61,788 nt of DNA, taken from Deltaproteobacteria bacterium (lineage in GTDB: Bacteria > Desulfobacterota > Desulfobacteria > Desulfobacterales > SpSt-501). Shown here piece after piece: positions 15,095 through 23,273 of the stretch. A model generated the notes under the pieces. It made no database searches, was not told the DNA's origin, and saw nothing but the letters and a program-made list of their open reading frames with translations. Position 1 is the stretch's first letter. Every line of letters starts with the position of its first letter. The position numbers were made by a program, and so were the translations under genes. The stretch spans positions 1-61,788 of the forward strand of contig JACRCN010000015.1 in assembly GCA_016219005.1 (NCBI GenBank), read 5' to 3'.

Positions 15095-16105
15095 ATGAAA
15101 CTCGGTATCATCGGACTGCCCCTCTCCGGCCGGTCCACGACCTTCGAGGCCCTGACCCGCCAGGGAGGCGAAACCGCCTCCCGCGGCGAGGACCGGATTG
15201 CCGTGGTGCGCGTGCCCGACGAGCGCGTGGACCGGTTGAGCCTGATGTTCGAGCCCCAGAAGACCATTTATGCCCAGGTGGACTATTTCCTCGCCGGCCA
15301 GGGAAGCCAGAAGAAGGAGGCCAACCCCTGGTTGCCCGTGAAGGACTGCGACGCCCTGATCCACGTGGTGCGCAATCACGGACCGGACCGCACCCCGGCT
15401 GCGGACGTCCGCGCGGTGGAGCAGGAGCTGATCCTCTCGGACCTCGTGCAGGTGGAAAAGCGCCTGGAACGCATTGAGCTCGACCACCGGCGCGGGAAAA
15501 AATCGAACCTCGAGGAACAGCAGCTCCTGACCGAGTGCCGCCGGCTGCTCGAAGCCGAAACCCTGCTGCGCCGCAAACCCGAGCTATCCGATGCCAAGCC
15601 GCTGAGAGGCTTTGCGCTGCTCACCGCCAAGCCCATGCTGGTGCTCTTCAACAACGAGGACGGCGACCCGGCGCTGCCCGCCATCGGGGACATCGCCGAT
15701 CGGGAAAAATGCCTGGTGCTGCGGGGAAAACTCGAACAGGAACTCGCCCGCATGAGCGAGGAGGACGCTGCCGAGTTCCTCAAGGAATACCAGATCGGCA
15801 CTTCCGCCATGGGACGGATGATCCGGCTGTCCTACGAGGTCATGGGGCTTATTGCCTTTTTCACGGTCGGCAGCGACGAGGTCCGCGCCTGGACCATCCG
15901 CCGGGGCACCCCGGCCGTGGAGGCGGCCGGCGCGATTCACAGCGACATCCAGAAGGGTTTCATCCGGGCGGAGGTGATCTCCTACGAGGATCTCATGGCG
16001 GCGGGCTCGACGGCCGAGGCGCGCCGCCGCGGGACGTTCCGCCTGGAGGGCAAGACCTACGAGGTCCAGGACGGCGATATCATCAACTTCCGTTTCAACG
16101 TCTGA
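15095..16105 (+). CDS. YchF/Obg-like GTPase-family protein with altered P-loop
   Basis: A 336-residue member of the YchF family of ribosome-associated, ATP-preferring translation-factor GTPases. The C-terminal TGS region is well conserved (EVRAWTIRRGTP, KGFIRAEVISYEDL, and the terminal VQDGDIINFRFNV). The N-terminal G domain is odd: the P-loop reads GLPLSGRST, with Arg where the catalytic Lys of GxxxxGK(S/T) should be. The nucleotide-specificity loop is LVLFNNED instead of the usual NxxE/NKxD. The middle coiled-coil (about residues 110-150) is present. It may bind nucleotide weakly or not at all and act as a paralogue of true YchF. AAAGG precedes the ATG. Confidence 0.85.
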   Translation: MKLGIIGLPLSGRSTTFEALTRQGGETASRGEDRIAVVRVPDERVDRLSLMFEPQKTIYAQVDYFLAGQGSQKKEANPWLPVKDCDALIHVVRNHGPDRTPAADVRAVEQELILSDLVQVEKRLERIELDHRRGKKSNLEEQQLLTECRRLLEAETLLRRKPELSDAKPLRGFALLTAKPMLVLFNNEDGDPALPAIGDIADREKCLVLRGKLEQELARMSEEDAAEFLKEYQIGTSAMGRMIRLSYEVMGLIAFFTVGSDEVRAWTIRRGTPAVEAAGAIHSDIQKGFIRAEVISYEDLMAAGSTAEARRRGTFRLEGKTYEVQDGDIINFRFNV

Positions 16106-16153
16106 CGACCTCGTACATTGAGTCTTTCCACGTGGGTGCGGGATGGGGGAAAA

Positions 16154-17689
16154 ATGGTTGCTCCGGAATTCGTGTTGGACATCGTCGCTCAGGGCGCCTG
16201 GAACGGCGGGACCCGGCTGGACAATTCTATTTACGAAAACCAAGGCATGCGCTTCAAGGGTGGCATTCCCGTCAGCCGGCAGACCATCGAAGAGCGCATC
16301 GGTGTGCGCACCCGCCGGGTCGCTTCCCTGGACGAGCGCATCGGTGTGACCGCGTTCCAGGATCTGCTCGATACCTCCGGCATCGACCCGGCCCGCTTCC
16401 GCGTGCTCATCGCCGCCACCAACATCGGCGAGGACAAATTCGACCCCGGACCGACCAGCCTTTACCTGTACGACCGCATCCGGCAGACCTGCCCCCGGGC
16501 GCTCGTATTCGACCTCTATGCCGGCTGCCCCGGGTTCAACGTGAGCGTGGAGGCGCTTTACATGCTGGCACTGGCAGGAATGCTTGAATCGGGGGACCTC
16601 GCCGTGATCGTCGGCGCCGAGAACATCCATCGCGCCGAGGCCTTCAAGCCCCTGGACACGAGCAACATCATCTTCGGCGACGACGCCCTGGCCACGGCGC
16701 TGGAAATCGGGGGACTCGCCGGAAGCTCCGGCCCCGGCCGCGTGAGCGCCGAGGCTACTGTCGAGACCAGCGGGGACTTCATCGGATCCATCGCGGCAGC
16801 ACTCCTGCCCTGGGCGCGCGAAGGCCGCCTGGACGGCATCATTGTCGATAACCAACTGGGCAAAATCGAACACCGGATTCCGGCCACCGCCGTCCGGCTG
16901 CAGCACGCGCTGATGGAACGGCTTTTCCCAGGAGAAGCCGCCGCCGGTTCCTTCAAGAATTTTCGCACGGCCTTTGAAATCTACGAAGCCTACGGCGCCG
17001 GTTTCGGCTACGACCTGATGAGCACCGACGGTAGCGCGCACACCGTGCAACGGGTGGCCAGCGCGTATACGGCCTCGGGCAAATATCGCAGGCTGGCGGC
17101 AGTTTTCCTCAAAAAAGGGCAGCCGGTCCGCCTCAGCCTTATCGAAGGCTTGCCCGCCGCCCGGGTTTCTCCCGCCAAGGGGGTCATCGACACGCTGACC
17201 CGCAGCCATGGCTGTTTTGCAGGCTTCATCGAGGCCAGGTTCGATGAAGACGGGGTCTATGGCGTGATGGACGGGAAAGGCGTGTTCCTCTATGCCACGC
17301 GGGGGGCCAAGGCGCACCTCTCGGCCCTGCTCGCCGCCAACCGGCTCGGCCTGCAGGACATCGATCTTTTGATCGAACACCAGGCGAACTTCGCCATGCT
17401 GCCCCTGACCCTCGAGCAGGTGCTTGCGGATGGGAAAACGGCCGAACGTGAAAAGGTCGCCCGCTTCCTGGCCGAGAAAATGGTGACGAACATCCACGAG
17501 CGGGGCAACTGCTCGGTGGTCTGCATGCAGCGGCTGCCCTACGATCTTGCGCGCGGCGCTCTCACGCCCGACACGATCCAGGGATTCCCCGTCAACCGCA
17601 ACCTGGAGCGCCTCAGGCAGGCCCGCACCATCCTCTACGACTCCGTCGGCGCCGGGATGACGCGCAGCTCCTTCCTGCGCCGGGCCTGA
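16154..17689 (+). CDS. FabH-like condensing enzyme with a long insertion
   Basis: A 511-residue thiolase-fold protein related to 3-oxoacyl-ACP synthase III and HMG-CoA synthase. The expected triad is visible: C125 in YAGCPGFN, H409 in EHQANF and N452 in ERGNCSVV. In E. coli FabH these are 112, 244 and 274, so about 150 extra residues lie between Cys and His. The enzyme probably condenses an acyl thioester with a malonyl or acetyl unit. Lipid, hydrocarbon or secondary-metabolite synthesis are all possible. An alternative TTG start at 16118 would add 12 residues; ATG 16154 follows GGGGG closely. It lies 48 bases behind the YchF-like gene. Confidence 0.8.
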   Translation: MVAPEFVLDIVAQGAWNGGTRLDNSIYENQGMRFKGGIPVSRQTIEERIGVRTRRVASLDERIGVTAFQDLLDTSGIDPARFRVLIAATNIGEDKFDPGPTSLYLYDRIRQTCPRALVFDLYAGCPGFNVSVEALYMLALAGMLESGDLAVIVGAENIHRAEAFKPLDTSNIIFGDDALATALEIGGLAGSSGPGRVSAEATVETSGDFIGSIAAALLPWAREGRLDGIIVDNQLGKIEHRIPATAVRLQHALMERLFPGEAAAGSFKNFRTAFEIYEAYGAGFGYDLMSTDGSAHTVQRVASAYTASGKYRRLAAVFLKKGQPVRLSLIEGLPAARVSPAKGVIDTLTRSHGCFAGFIEARFDEDGVYGVMDGKGVFLYATRGAKAHLSALLAANRLGLQDIDLLIEHQANFAMLPLTLEQVLADGKTAEREKVARFLAEKMVTNIHERGNCSVVCMQRLPYDLARGALTPDTIQGFPVNRNLERLRQARTILYDSVGAGMTRSSFLRRA

Positions 17690-17736
17690 CACCCCCCAGC
17701 CAAGGCGGATTCGAAGCCGGCCGTAAGTGCGTCCGC

Positions 17737-18606
17737 TCAGCGGGTGGCCTGTTCGAGCCTGCGCGCAATGCCCTCCATCTGGGCGCCGGTGAGGGGCCTC
17801 GGCTTGATGTGCTCGAACAGCGACGGGATCTGCTTCGGGTTGACGACCGGGATGCCGGCGGGCGTCGTGCGCTTGATAAACCACCCGGGAGCCGCCACGA
17901 CGGCGCGTACGGCCACCTCCTCGCCGGTGGTGCGGCCGAGCCACTCCGACAGCCACTCCGCCCGTTTCTCAGCCCGGGCGACGGTGTGATCGTCGGTGGT
18001 GCGCGGGAAGAACAGTACGTGCCCGTTATAGACCACCGTAGCCGGCCCGACGCCGCCGGCCCGGCCCGGCTTAGGCCGCGTCGTGGTTTCCAGCGCGAAC
18101 ACGCCCTTCTTCCCCACCACCACATGATCGATGGTGAATCCCTCCGCCGGCACGTCGTGATAGACGCGATAGCCTTCCGGGGAGAGGCAGCTCAACGCCC
18201 GCACGACCGCGACACGCCCCTCATAGCCCAGCCGCAGATGGCGCCGGTCCCGCATCAGGCGGGTGAGCCGCGTGAGGCTGAGCGCGTAAAAGGCGATCCC
18301 GACCGCCCCGGACCCGGCGGCGGACAACGCCCGCGTCTCGGGTTCGCCGAAATACACATCGGCGATGATCACCCCGACAAGCAGGGCGAGGAAAGCCAGG
18401 CTGCCGGCCGTGAAGTCCCCGATCTCCTGGTCGATCCGGTCGATTTCCTCCAGCAGCGCCTGGCCGGGAACGCGCGCGTCCCCCATGGCCGGCAGCGGGG
18501 AGGTGGCGGAGTGCCGGCGCTGCCGGATGGCCCGGTAGAAGACGATCAGCAGGCCCGCGCTGATCATCAAAACGGCAGCCGGCAAAACCGTTGGCAGCAT
18601 CAGCAT
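17737..18606 (-). CDS. Membrane-anchored NERD-domain protein
   Basis: A 289-residue protein with an N-terminal membrane segment (about residues 8-24) and a second hydrophobic pair near 70-110. A C-terminal nuclease-related domain (NERD) begins at about 125 with GYEGRVAVVRALSCL, then HDVP, FTIDHVVVGKKGVFALETTTRP. In NERD domains the D..V..G..G.F..E.K pattern resembles restriction-type nuclease cores. Here the usual final Lys of ExK is Thr, so catalytic activity is uncertain. The start at 18606 follows AAGAGGATC. It is convergent with the FabH-like gene and divergent from the beta-CASP gene. Confidence 0.8.
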   Translation of the reverse strand: MLMLPTVLPAAVLMISAGLLIVFYRAIRQRRHSATSPLPAMGDARVPGQALLEEIDRIDQEIGDFTAGSLAFLALLVGVIIADVYFGEPETRALSAAGSGAVGIAFYALSLTRLTRLMRDRRHLRLGYEGRVAVVRALSCLSPEGYRVYHDVPAEGFTIDHVVVGKKGVFALETTTRPKPGRAGGVGPATVVYNGHVLFFPRTTDDHTVARAEKRAEWLSEWLGRTTGEEVAVRAVVAAPGWFIKRTTPAGIPVVNPKQIPSLFEHIKPRPLTGAQMEGIARRLEQATR

Positions 18607-18869
18607 TCGAACAGGATCCTCTTGTTCGCGGTGACGGTGTGCACCCGGAGCGGGTGCGGAATGAATTATAATTGAGTCAACCCGAGTGGCGATGACAGAA
18701 TATGCCACACGTGCCCCCAATTTCAAAGATCAAATCGGTGAGCGGCCGGAGTTTGGCCGAAATGGCCGGGGGCTTGGCCCGTTGTTGCGCTCGATATGGG
18801 TTGACATGCCGGCGATCATTATCTACCTAACAGGACATTCGCCTTGAACAACACCAAAGGGAGAACCCC

Positions 18870-20450
18870 ATGCAGGTCACTTTTTACGGTGCGGCGCGCG
18901 AAGTCACGGGATCCATGCACCTCATCACCACGGACCGCGACCGCGTTTTACTGGACTGCGGGCTCTTTCAGGGTCGGCGCCGGGAGGCCGCCGAGAAAAA
19001 CCGGGTTCTGCCCTTCGACCCCGGCCTGCTCACCAATGTCGTGCTATCGCATGCCCACCTCGACCACTCCGGGCGGATCCCGGTGATGACCCAGAACGGA
19101 TTCCCCGGCCGCGTCATCTGCACGCGCGCCACGGCCTCGGCCTGCGAGTATCTGCTCCCGGATTCGGGCAGCATTCAGGAGTCGGACGCGAACTACCTGA
19201 ACTACAAGACCGTGCGTTCGGCGCTGACCCAGAAACGTTTCGCCTGCCCGGGCGGCAACGACAACGCCCCGGACCTGGGACAGACCAAGCTGCTCCTCAA
19301 AAAGGGCCGCCACGAGCTCAACGTGGGCACCATCAACGACCTGATCGCCAAGCTGCGCCTCGAGGCCGTCGCACCTCTCTACACGGCGGCCGACGCCGAG
19401 AAGTCGCTCTCCTATCTCGACGGCTATCCCTACCGCAGCACGGTCACGGTCGGCAACGGGATGACCTGCACCTTTTACGACGCCGGGCACATTCTGGGTT
19501 CGGCCATCAGCGTGATCACCTCCCACGCGAACGGGCGCACCGTCCGGTTGGCGTTCACGGGGGACATCGGCCGCTTCGGCAAACCGATTCTCAATGACCC
19601 CACCCTCGTCTTCGCCGAGGCGGAGCGCGACGTCGACCTGCTGGTCATGGAGAGCACCTACGGCGACCGCCGGCATGAGGCCGTGTCCGACCTCAAGGGA
19701 CAGCTCAAGGCCGTGCTGGACGAAACCTTGCAGCGGGGGGGCACGGTGCTGATCCCGGCGTTCGCTTTCGGCCGGACCCAGGTCCTGCTCTACCTCCTGC
19801 ACGAGATGGCTGACGAGCACACCCTGCGCAACATCCCGATCTACGTGGACAGCCCGCTCGCATCCAACCTGACCCGGGTGTTCGCGGAGCACCCCGAGGT
19901 GTTCGACCCGGAGACGCACGCGACCTTCCTCTCCAAAGGGGAAAACCCGTTTCGTTTCGATCAGATCAAGTTCGTCAGTTCGGTGCAGGAGTCCATGCTC
20001 CTCAACCGGGAAGACAAGCCCCAGATCGTCATTGCCGCCTCGGGGATGTGTGAGGCCGGCCGGATCCTGCACCACCTGCGCTTCAAGATCCACAACGAGC
20101 GGAACACCATCCTGATCGTCGGCTACATGGCCCAGAACACCCTGGGCCGGCGCATCGAAGAACTCGGCTTGTCCTATGCGCAGGCCGGGAGAAAGGGCGA
20201 GGCGCCGCTCGTGAAGCTGCTGAACAAGGAATACCCGCTCAAGGCCCACGTGGCCAAGATCGGCGGTTTCAGCGCCCATGCGGACAAGGACGAGATGCGG
20301 CGCTTTTTGAAGCAGTCCAACCTGCGGATCAAGCAAATTGCCCTGGTGCACGGCGAAGCGGCACAGGCGCTGGCATTTGCAGAGGAGCTGAAAACGGAAG
20401 GCTATGACGTTGTCGTGCCGCGCCGGGGGGAAACGCTGGCGGTAAAATAG
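18870..20450 (+). CDS. Beta-CASP metallo-beta-lactamase-fold ribonuclease
   Basis: A 526-residue RNA-processing enzyme of the CPSF/beta-CASP group. The metal motif is H61-A-H63-L-D65-H66 and a second site is DAGHILGSA. A beta-CASP cap and the C-terminal RMMBL domain (KAHVAKIGGFSAHADKDEM) are present. Such proteins cut or trim RNA with zinc ions in the cytoplasm. Length is somewhat above the usual 450-470 because of an insertion around residues 105-150 rich in charged residues. AAAGGGAG lies upstream of the ATG. No partner gene is evident, so it is probably monocistronic. Confidence 0.9.
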   Translation: MQVTFYGAAREVTGSMHLITTDRDRVLLDCGLFQGRRREAAEKNRVLPFDPGLLTNVVLSHAHLDHSGRIPVMTQNGFPGRVICTRATASACEYLLPDSGSIQESDANYLNYKTVRSALTQKRFACPGGNDNAPDLGQTKLLLKKGRHELNVGTINDLIAKLRLEAVAPLYTAADAEKSLSYLDGYPYRSTVTVGNGMTCTFYDAGHILGSAISVITSHANGRTVRLAFTGDIGRFGKPILNDPTLVFAEAERDVDLLVMESTYGDRRHEAVSDLKGQLKAVLDETLQRGGTVLIPAFAFGRTQVLLYLLHEMADEHTLRNIPIYVDSPLASNLTRVFAEHPEVFDPETHATFLSKGENPFRFDQIKFVSSVQESMLLNREDKPQIVIAASGMCEAGRILHHLRFKIHNERNTILIVGYMAQNTLGRRIEELGLSYAQAGRKGEAPLVKLLNKEYPLKAHVAKIGGFSAHADKDEMRRFLKQSNLRIKQIALVHGEAAQALAFAEELKTEGYDVVVPRRGETLAVK

Positions 20451-20642
20451 AAAAGCAATGCGCAAGCAGCCGCACGGCATTGACAATCCCCCTGCTCCCG
20501 CTCGCCGGGCGCGGGAAATCTTCGATTTCAGGCCCTCCACGCCTTGCGGGAGCAGCACCCGTCGCCGACACCCGGACAACCCGTCAGCGCGCCGCCGCAA
20601 CCGATCCTATTCTCCCCCGCGATCTTCAGACCTCGAAAGTCC

Positions 20643-20709
20643 TTGACACGGCCGCGGCCGTCGTGCCATGGTAAGCTATATGATAGCTTGAATGGCTATT
20701 TGATAGCCA
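20643..20709 (+). promoter_or_regulatory. Promoter with tandem palindromic operator (IclR locus)
   Basis: A perfect TTGACA (20643-20648) is followed, 18 bases on, by CATGGT as a weak -10. Immediately downstream lie two perfect 17-base palindromes with 3-base centres: AAGCTAT-ATG-ATAGCTT (20673-20689) and TGGCTAT-TTG-ATAGCCA (20693-20709). Their centres are 20 bases apart, about two helical turns. Placed over the expected transcription start, they would suit repression by the IclR-type protein encoded at 21019. Confidence 0.6.
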
Positions 20710-20728
20710 ACCCAATACAGAATCGAGC

Positions 20729-21022
20729 ATGGCCCGCGTGACATCGGAAGACGAATCCCTGCGAGACGGCCTGCAGTCCGAGCCGAAGGTGCTGCGGCTG
20801 GAAGACAAGCTGACCCTCTTCCGGCTGCTCGCAGCTGCCGGCGTCAAGCGGCTGCAGGTCGGCTCCTTCGTGCATCCCAGGATCGTCCCTCAGATGGCCG
20901 GCACCGGAGTCGATCCGAAAGCGCTCTGCAAGGCGGTGGACGCGTATGAAGCGCTGCTCGGAAGGCCGCTTCCCGGGCGCATGAATCGCGTGCTCAGGTC
21001 CCAGGGGAGCTGCAACCGGTGA
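20729..21022 (+). pseudogene. HMG-CoA-lyase-like gene with internal deletion
   Basis: The 97-residue product starts like a hydroxymethylglutaryl-CoA-lyase-family enzyme (DESLRDGLQSE, then GVKRLQVGSFVHPRIVPQMA). After about 50 residues it jumps straight to the family's C-terminal end (GTGVDPKALCKAVDAYEALLGRPLPGR). Some 200 residues of the TIM barrel are missing although the frame stays open, so the enzyme cannot be active. Its stop overlaps the GTG of the IclR gene, so it is probably still translated as a leader. The intact version would have cleaved a 3-hydroxy-acyl-CoA, matching the CoA-transferase downstream. Confidence 0.8.
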
Positions 21023-21801
21023 AAGCCCCGATGAAACAGGCCGAACGTCACGTGGAGTCCGTGCTGGCGACACTGGATATACTCGATTGTTTCCTGAAGG
21101 ATTCCTTGCTGACGGTCAAACAGCTGATCGACGCCACGGGGTTCACCCGCAACCGGGTGATGCGGCTGGCCGGTACACTCGTTCACAAGGGCTACCTCAG
21201 CGTCGATTCCGGCACCGGAGCCTTCCGCGCCGGCCCGAAGGTATTTGCCCTGAGCCGGATGTTCGAACGCAACCAGGGCCTCGCGTCGCTGGTGAGGCCC
21301 ATCCTGCGCGGGCTTGCGTTAAAGACCGGCGAATCGGTTTCTCTGTATGCAAGACAGGGGCTCGAGCGCGTGGTGGTCGCCCGCGAGGAGGGCACCCAGG
21401 CGGTGCGATACACGGTCACGGAGGGGCAGCACATGGACCTGCACGCCGGCGCCGGAGGCAAGGTCCTTCTCGCCTATTCCCCGGCGGAAGTGCTGGAGGC
21501 GGTGCTGAAACATCCCCGCCTGCCGCAACGCACACCGCAGACCACCACGAACCGGGAGAGGCTGCTGAAGGAGTTGAAGCGGATCCGGCAGCAGGGATAT
21601 GCCGTCAGCATCGGGGAGAGAAACCCGGATGCCTGCGCGATCGCGGTGCCCTTGTTCGATGCCGCCAGCAACCTGGTCGGGGCGCTGGGCATTGCGGGGC
21701 CGATCAGCCGTTTTACACCCCCCACCCGCAACGCATTCGCGCAGCTGATGCTTGCTGCCGGCCTGAAGATCTCCCGGCAGCTGGGATGGGAGAAAGCCTG
21801 A
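21019..21801 (+). CDS. IclR-family transcriptional regulator
   Basis: A 260-residue regulator with an N-terminal winged helix-turn-helix (about residues 8-70, KQLIDATGFTRNRVMRLAGTLVHKGYLSVD) and the C-terminal IclR effector domain (about 85-255, HAGAGGKVLLAYSP and GYAVSIGERNPDACAIAVPLFD). It likely senses the acid or CoA ester handled by the neighbouring transporter and CoA-transferase. The GTG start overlaps the preceding stop (GTGA), with GGGGAG 9 bases before, implying translational coupling; ATG 21031 is an alternative. The paired palindromes at 20673-20709 are its likely binding sites. Confidence 0.9.
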   Translation: MKAPMKQAERHVESVLATLDILDCFLKDSLLTVKQLIDATGFTRNRVMRLAGTLVHKGYLSVDSGTGAFRAGPKVFALSRMFERNQGLASLVRPILRGLALKTGESVSLYARQGLERVVVAREEGTQAVRYTVTEGQHMDLHAGAGGKVLLAYSPAEVLEAVLKHPRLPQRTPQTTTNRERLLKELKRIRQQGYAVSIGERNPDACAIAVPLFDAASNLVGALGIAGPISRFTPPTRNAFAQLMLAAGLKISRQLGWEKA

Positions 21802-21857
21802 CCGCAGATCGGCACCCTCCCGGGTCGACCCGGATGAACTAAGGAGAAATGAAGAAG

Positions 21858-23075
21858 ATGAACACCGCCCGGAAGCTTCCCCTGGAGGGGATCATGGTCC
21901 TGGAACTGGGGCATACCGTCATGGGGCCGACCTGCGGCCTGGTGCTGGCGGACATGGGAGCCGACGTCTACAAGGTCGAACGCACCGGCAAGGGCGACGA
22001 CACGCGTTGGCTGAAAGGGTTCGGCGCAGGCTTCTTCACCTGTTTCAACCGCAACAAGAAAAGCATTTCGATCGATCTCAAATCCGAAAAAGGCAAAGCG
22101 GTCCTGCTCACGCTGGTCGAGAAGGCCGACGTTCTCGTCGAAAACTTCGGGCCCGAAACCGTAGACCGCCTCGGCCTCGGCTACGCGGCCTGCGCGCAGC
22201 GCAACCCCCGCCTGATCTATTGTTCCCTGAAGGGCTTCATGCCCGGGCCCTACGAGAAAAGGCCGGCACTGGATGAAGTGGTGCAGATGATGGGCGGACT
22301 GGCTTACATGACCGGCCCCTCCGGCAGGCCGCTGCGGGCGGGTGCTTCCGTCACGGACATCCTGGGCGGCAGCTACGGCGCCATCGGCATCCTGGCCGCC
22401 CTGTATCAGCGGAAAATCACCGGCTGCGGCCAGCTGGTGCAGGCCACGCTGTTCGAATCGGTGGCCTTCCTCATGGGGCAGCACATGGCCATCGCCGCCA
22501 TCACGGGCCAGGCCCCGCCGCCCATGCCGGACCGGGGCCGGGCCTGGTCGATCTACGATCTGTTCAAGACCGCGGACGGCGAGCAGGTCTTCATCGGAGT
22601 CACGTCCGAACGGCACTGGCAGCGGATGTGCGAGACCTTCGGATTTTCCGAATGGGGCCGGGATCCGCGCCTGGCCTCCAACCAGGGCCGGATCGATCAG
22701 CGCGAGTGGTTTTGGCCCGCGCTGCAGGATCGCCTGGGACGGGTAAAAAAGGCCGAGCTGATGGCGCTCGCCGAAAAAGCCGGCATTCCGTTTGCGCCGG
22801 TGGCCCGGCCGCAGGACCTTTTCGAAGACCCTCACCTCAACCAGTCCGACAGCCTGGCTGAAACCGGCCTGCCCGGCGGGGGAGTCGCCAAGCTGCCGAA
22901 AATCCCTTTGCGCATGAATCGTTCGGGCTTTGACCTGCGTCTTAATCCGCCCGGCGTCGGCGAAGGGTCGCTGGAGGTTTACCGCCAATGCGGGTTTTCG
23001 ACAGCTGAAATTCGCAGCTTGGCGGATCAGGGCGTCATAGGATTGGTCGAAGCGGAGCGATCAGCCCTTGGCTAA
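21858..23075 (+). CDS. Family III CoA-transferase (CaiB/BaiF type)
   Basis: A 405-residue enzyme that moves coenzyme A between carboxylic acids. The opening LEGIMVLELGHTVMGPTCGLVLADMGADVYKVER is typical, and the catalytic aspartate is in RPALDEVVQMMGGL (about residue 140). The C-terminal PxxVARPQDLFEDPHLNQ region also matches. The neighbouring reading is ATGAAGAAGATG; the second ATG (21858) has AAGGAG 9 bases or more upstream, while the first (21849) would add three residues. In context with the TctCBA transporter and the HMG-CoA-lyase-like remnant it probably activates an imported branched hydroxy or dicarboxylic acid. The exact substrate is unknown. Confidence 0.9.
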   Translation: MNTARKLPLEGIMVLELGHTVMGPTCGLVLADMGADVYKVERTGKGDDTRWLKGFGAGFFTCFNRNKKSISIDLKSEKGKAVLLTLVEKADVLVENFGPETVDRLGLGYAACAQRNPRLIYCSLKGFMPGPYEKRPALDEVVQMMGGLAYMTGPSGRPLRAGASVTDILGGSYGAIGILAALYQRKITGCGQLVQATLFESVAFLMGQHMAIAAITGQAPPPMPDRGRAWSIYDLFKTADGEQVFIGVTSERHWQRMCETFGFSEWGRDPRLASNQGRIDQREWFWPALQDRLGRVKKAELMALAEKAGIPFAPVARPQDLFEDPHLNQSDSLAETGLPGGGVAKLPKIPLRMNRSGFDLRLNPPGVGEGSLEVYRQCGFSTAEIRSLADQGVIGLVEAERSALG

Positions 23076-23273
23076 AATGGGCATAGCCCGGATCAGCGGC
23101 AAGCCGGCGGCGTAAAGGCCGTATACCCCGGTTGGGCATCCAGGCATCATTGAAATAGCGCGGCTGGCGCAAGCTGCGGGCTTGGTCCTGGAAGAATCTT
23201 ATTGTACGCGGAATTTGAGCGGGGTATATGTCCCGGTACGGTCTTTAACTCAACCACAAAAGGAGGCTCGGTC

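Noticed and set aside
15584-17956. Very long antisense reading frame opposite the FabH-like and YchF-like genes
   Set aside because: High GC content leaves antisense frames open. The product is low-complexity with no family motif, while the sense genes have clear catalytic motifs.
20492-20555. Inverted repeat CTGCTCCCGC / GCGGGAGCAG behind the beta-CASP gene
   Set aside because: The loop is 44 bases long and no T-run follows. In GC-rich DNA this may be chance.
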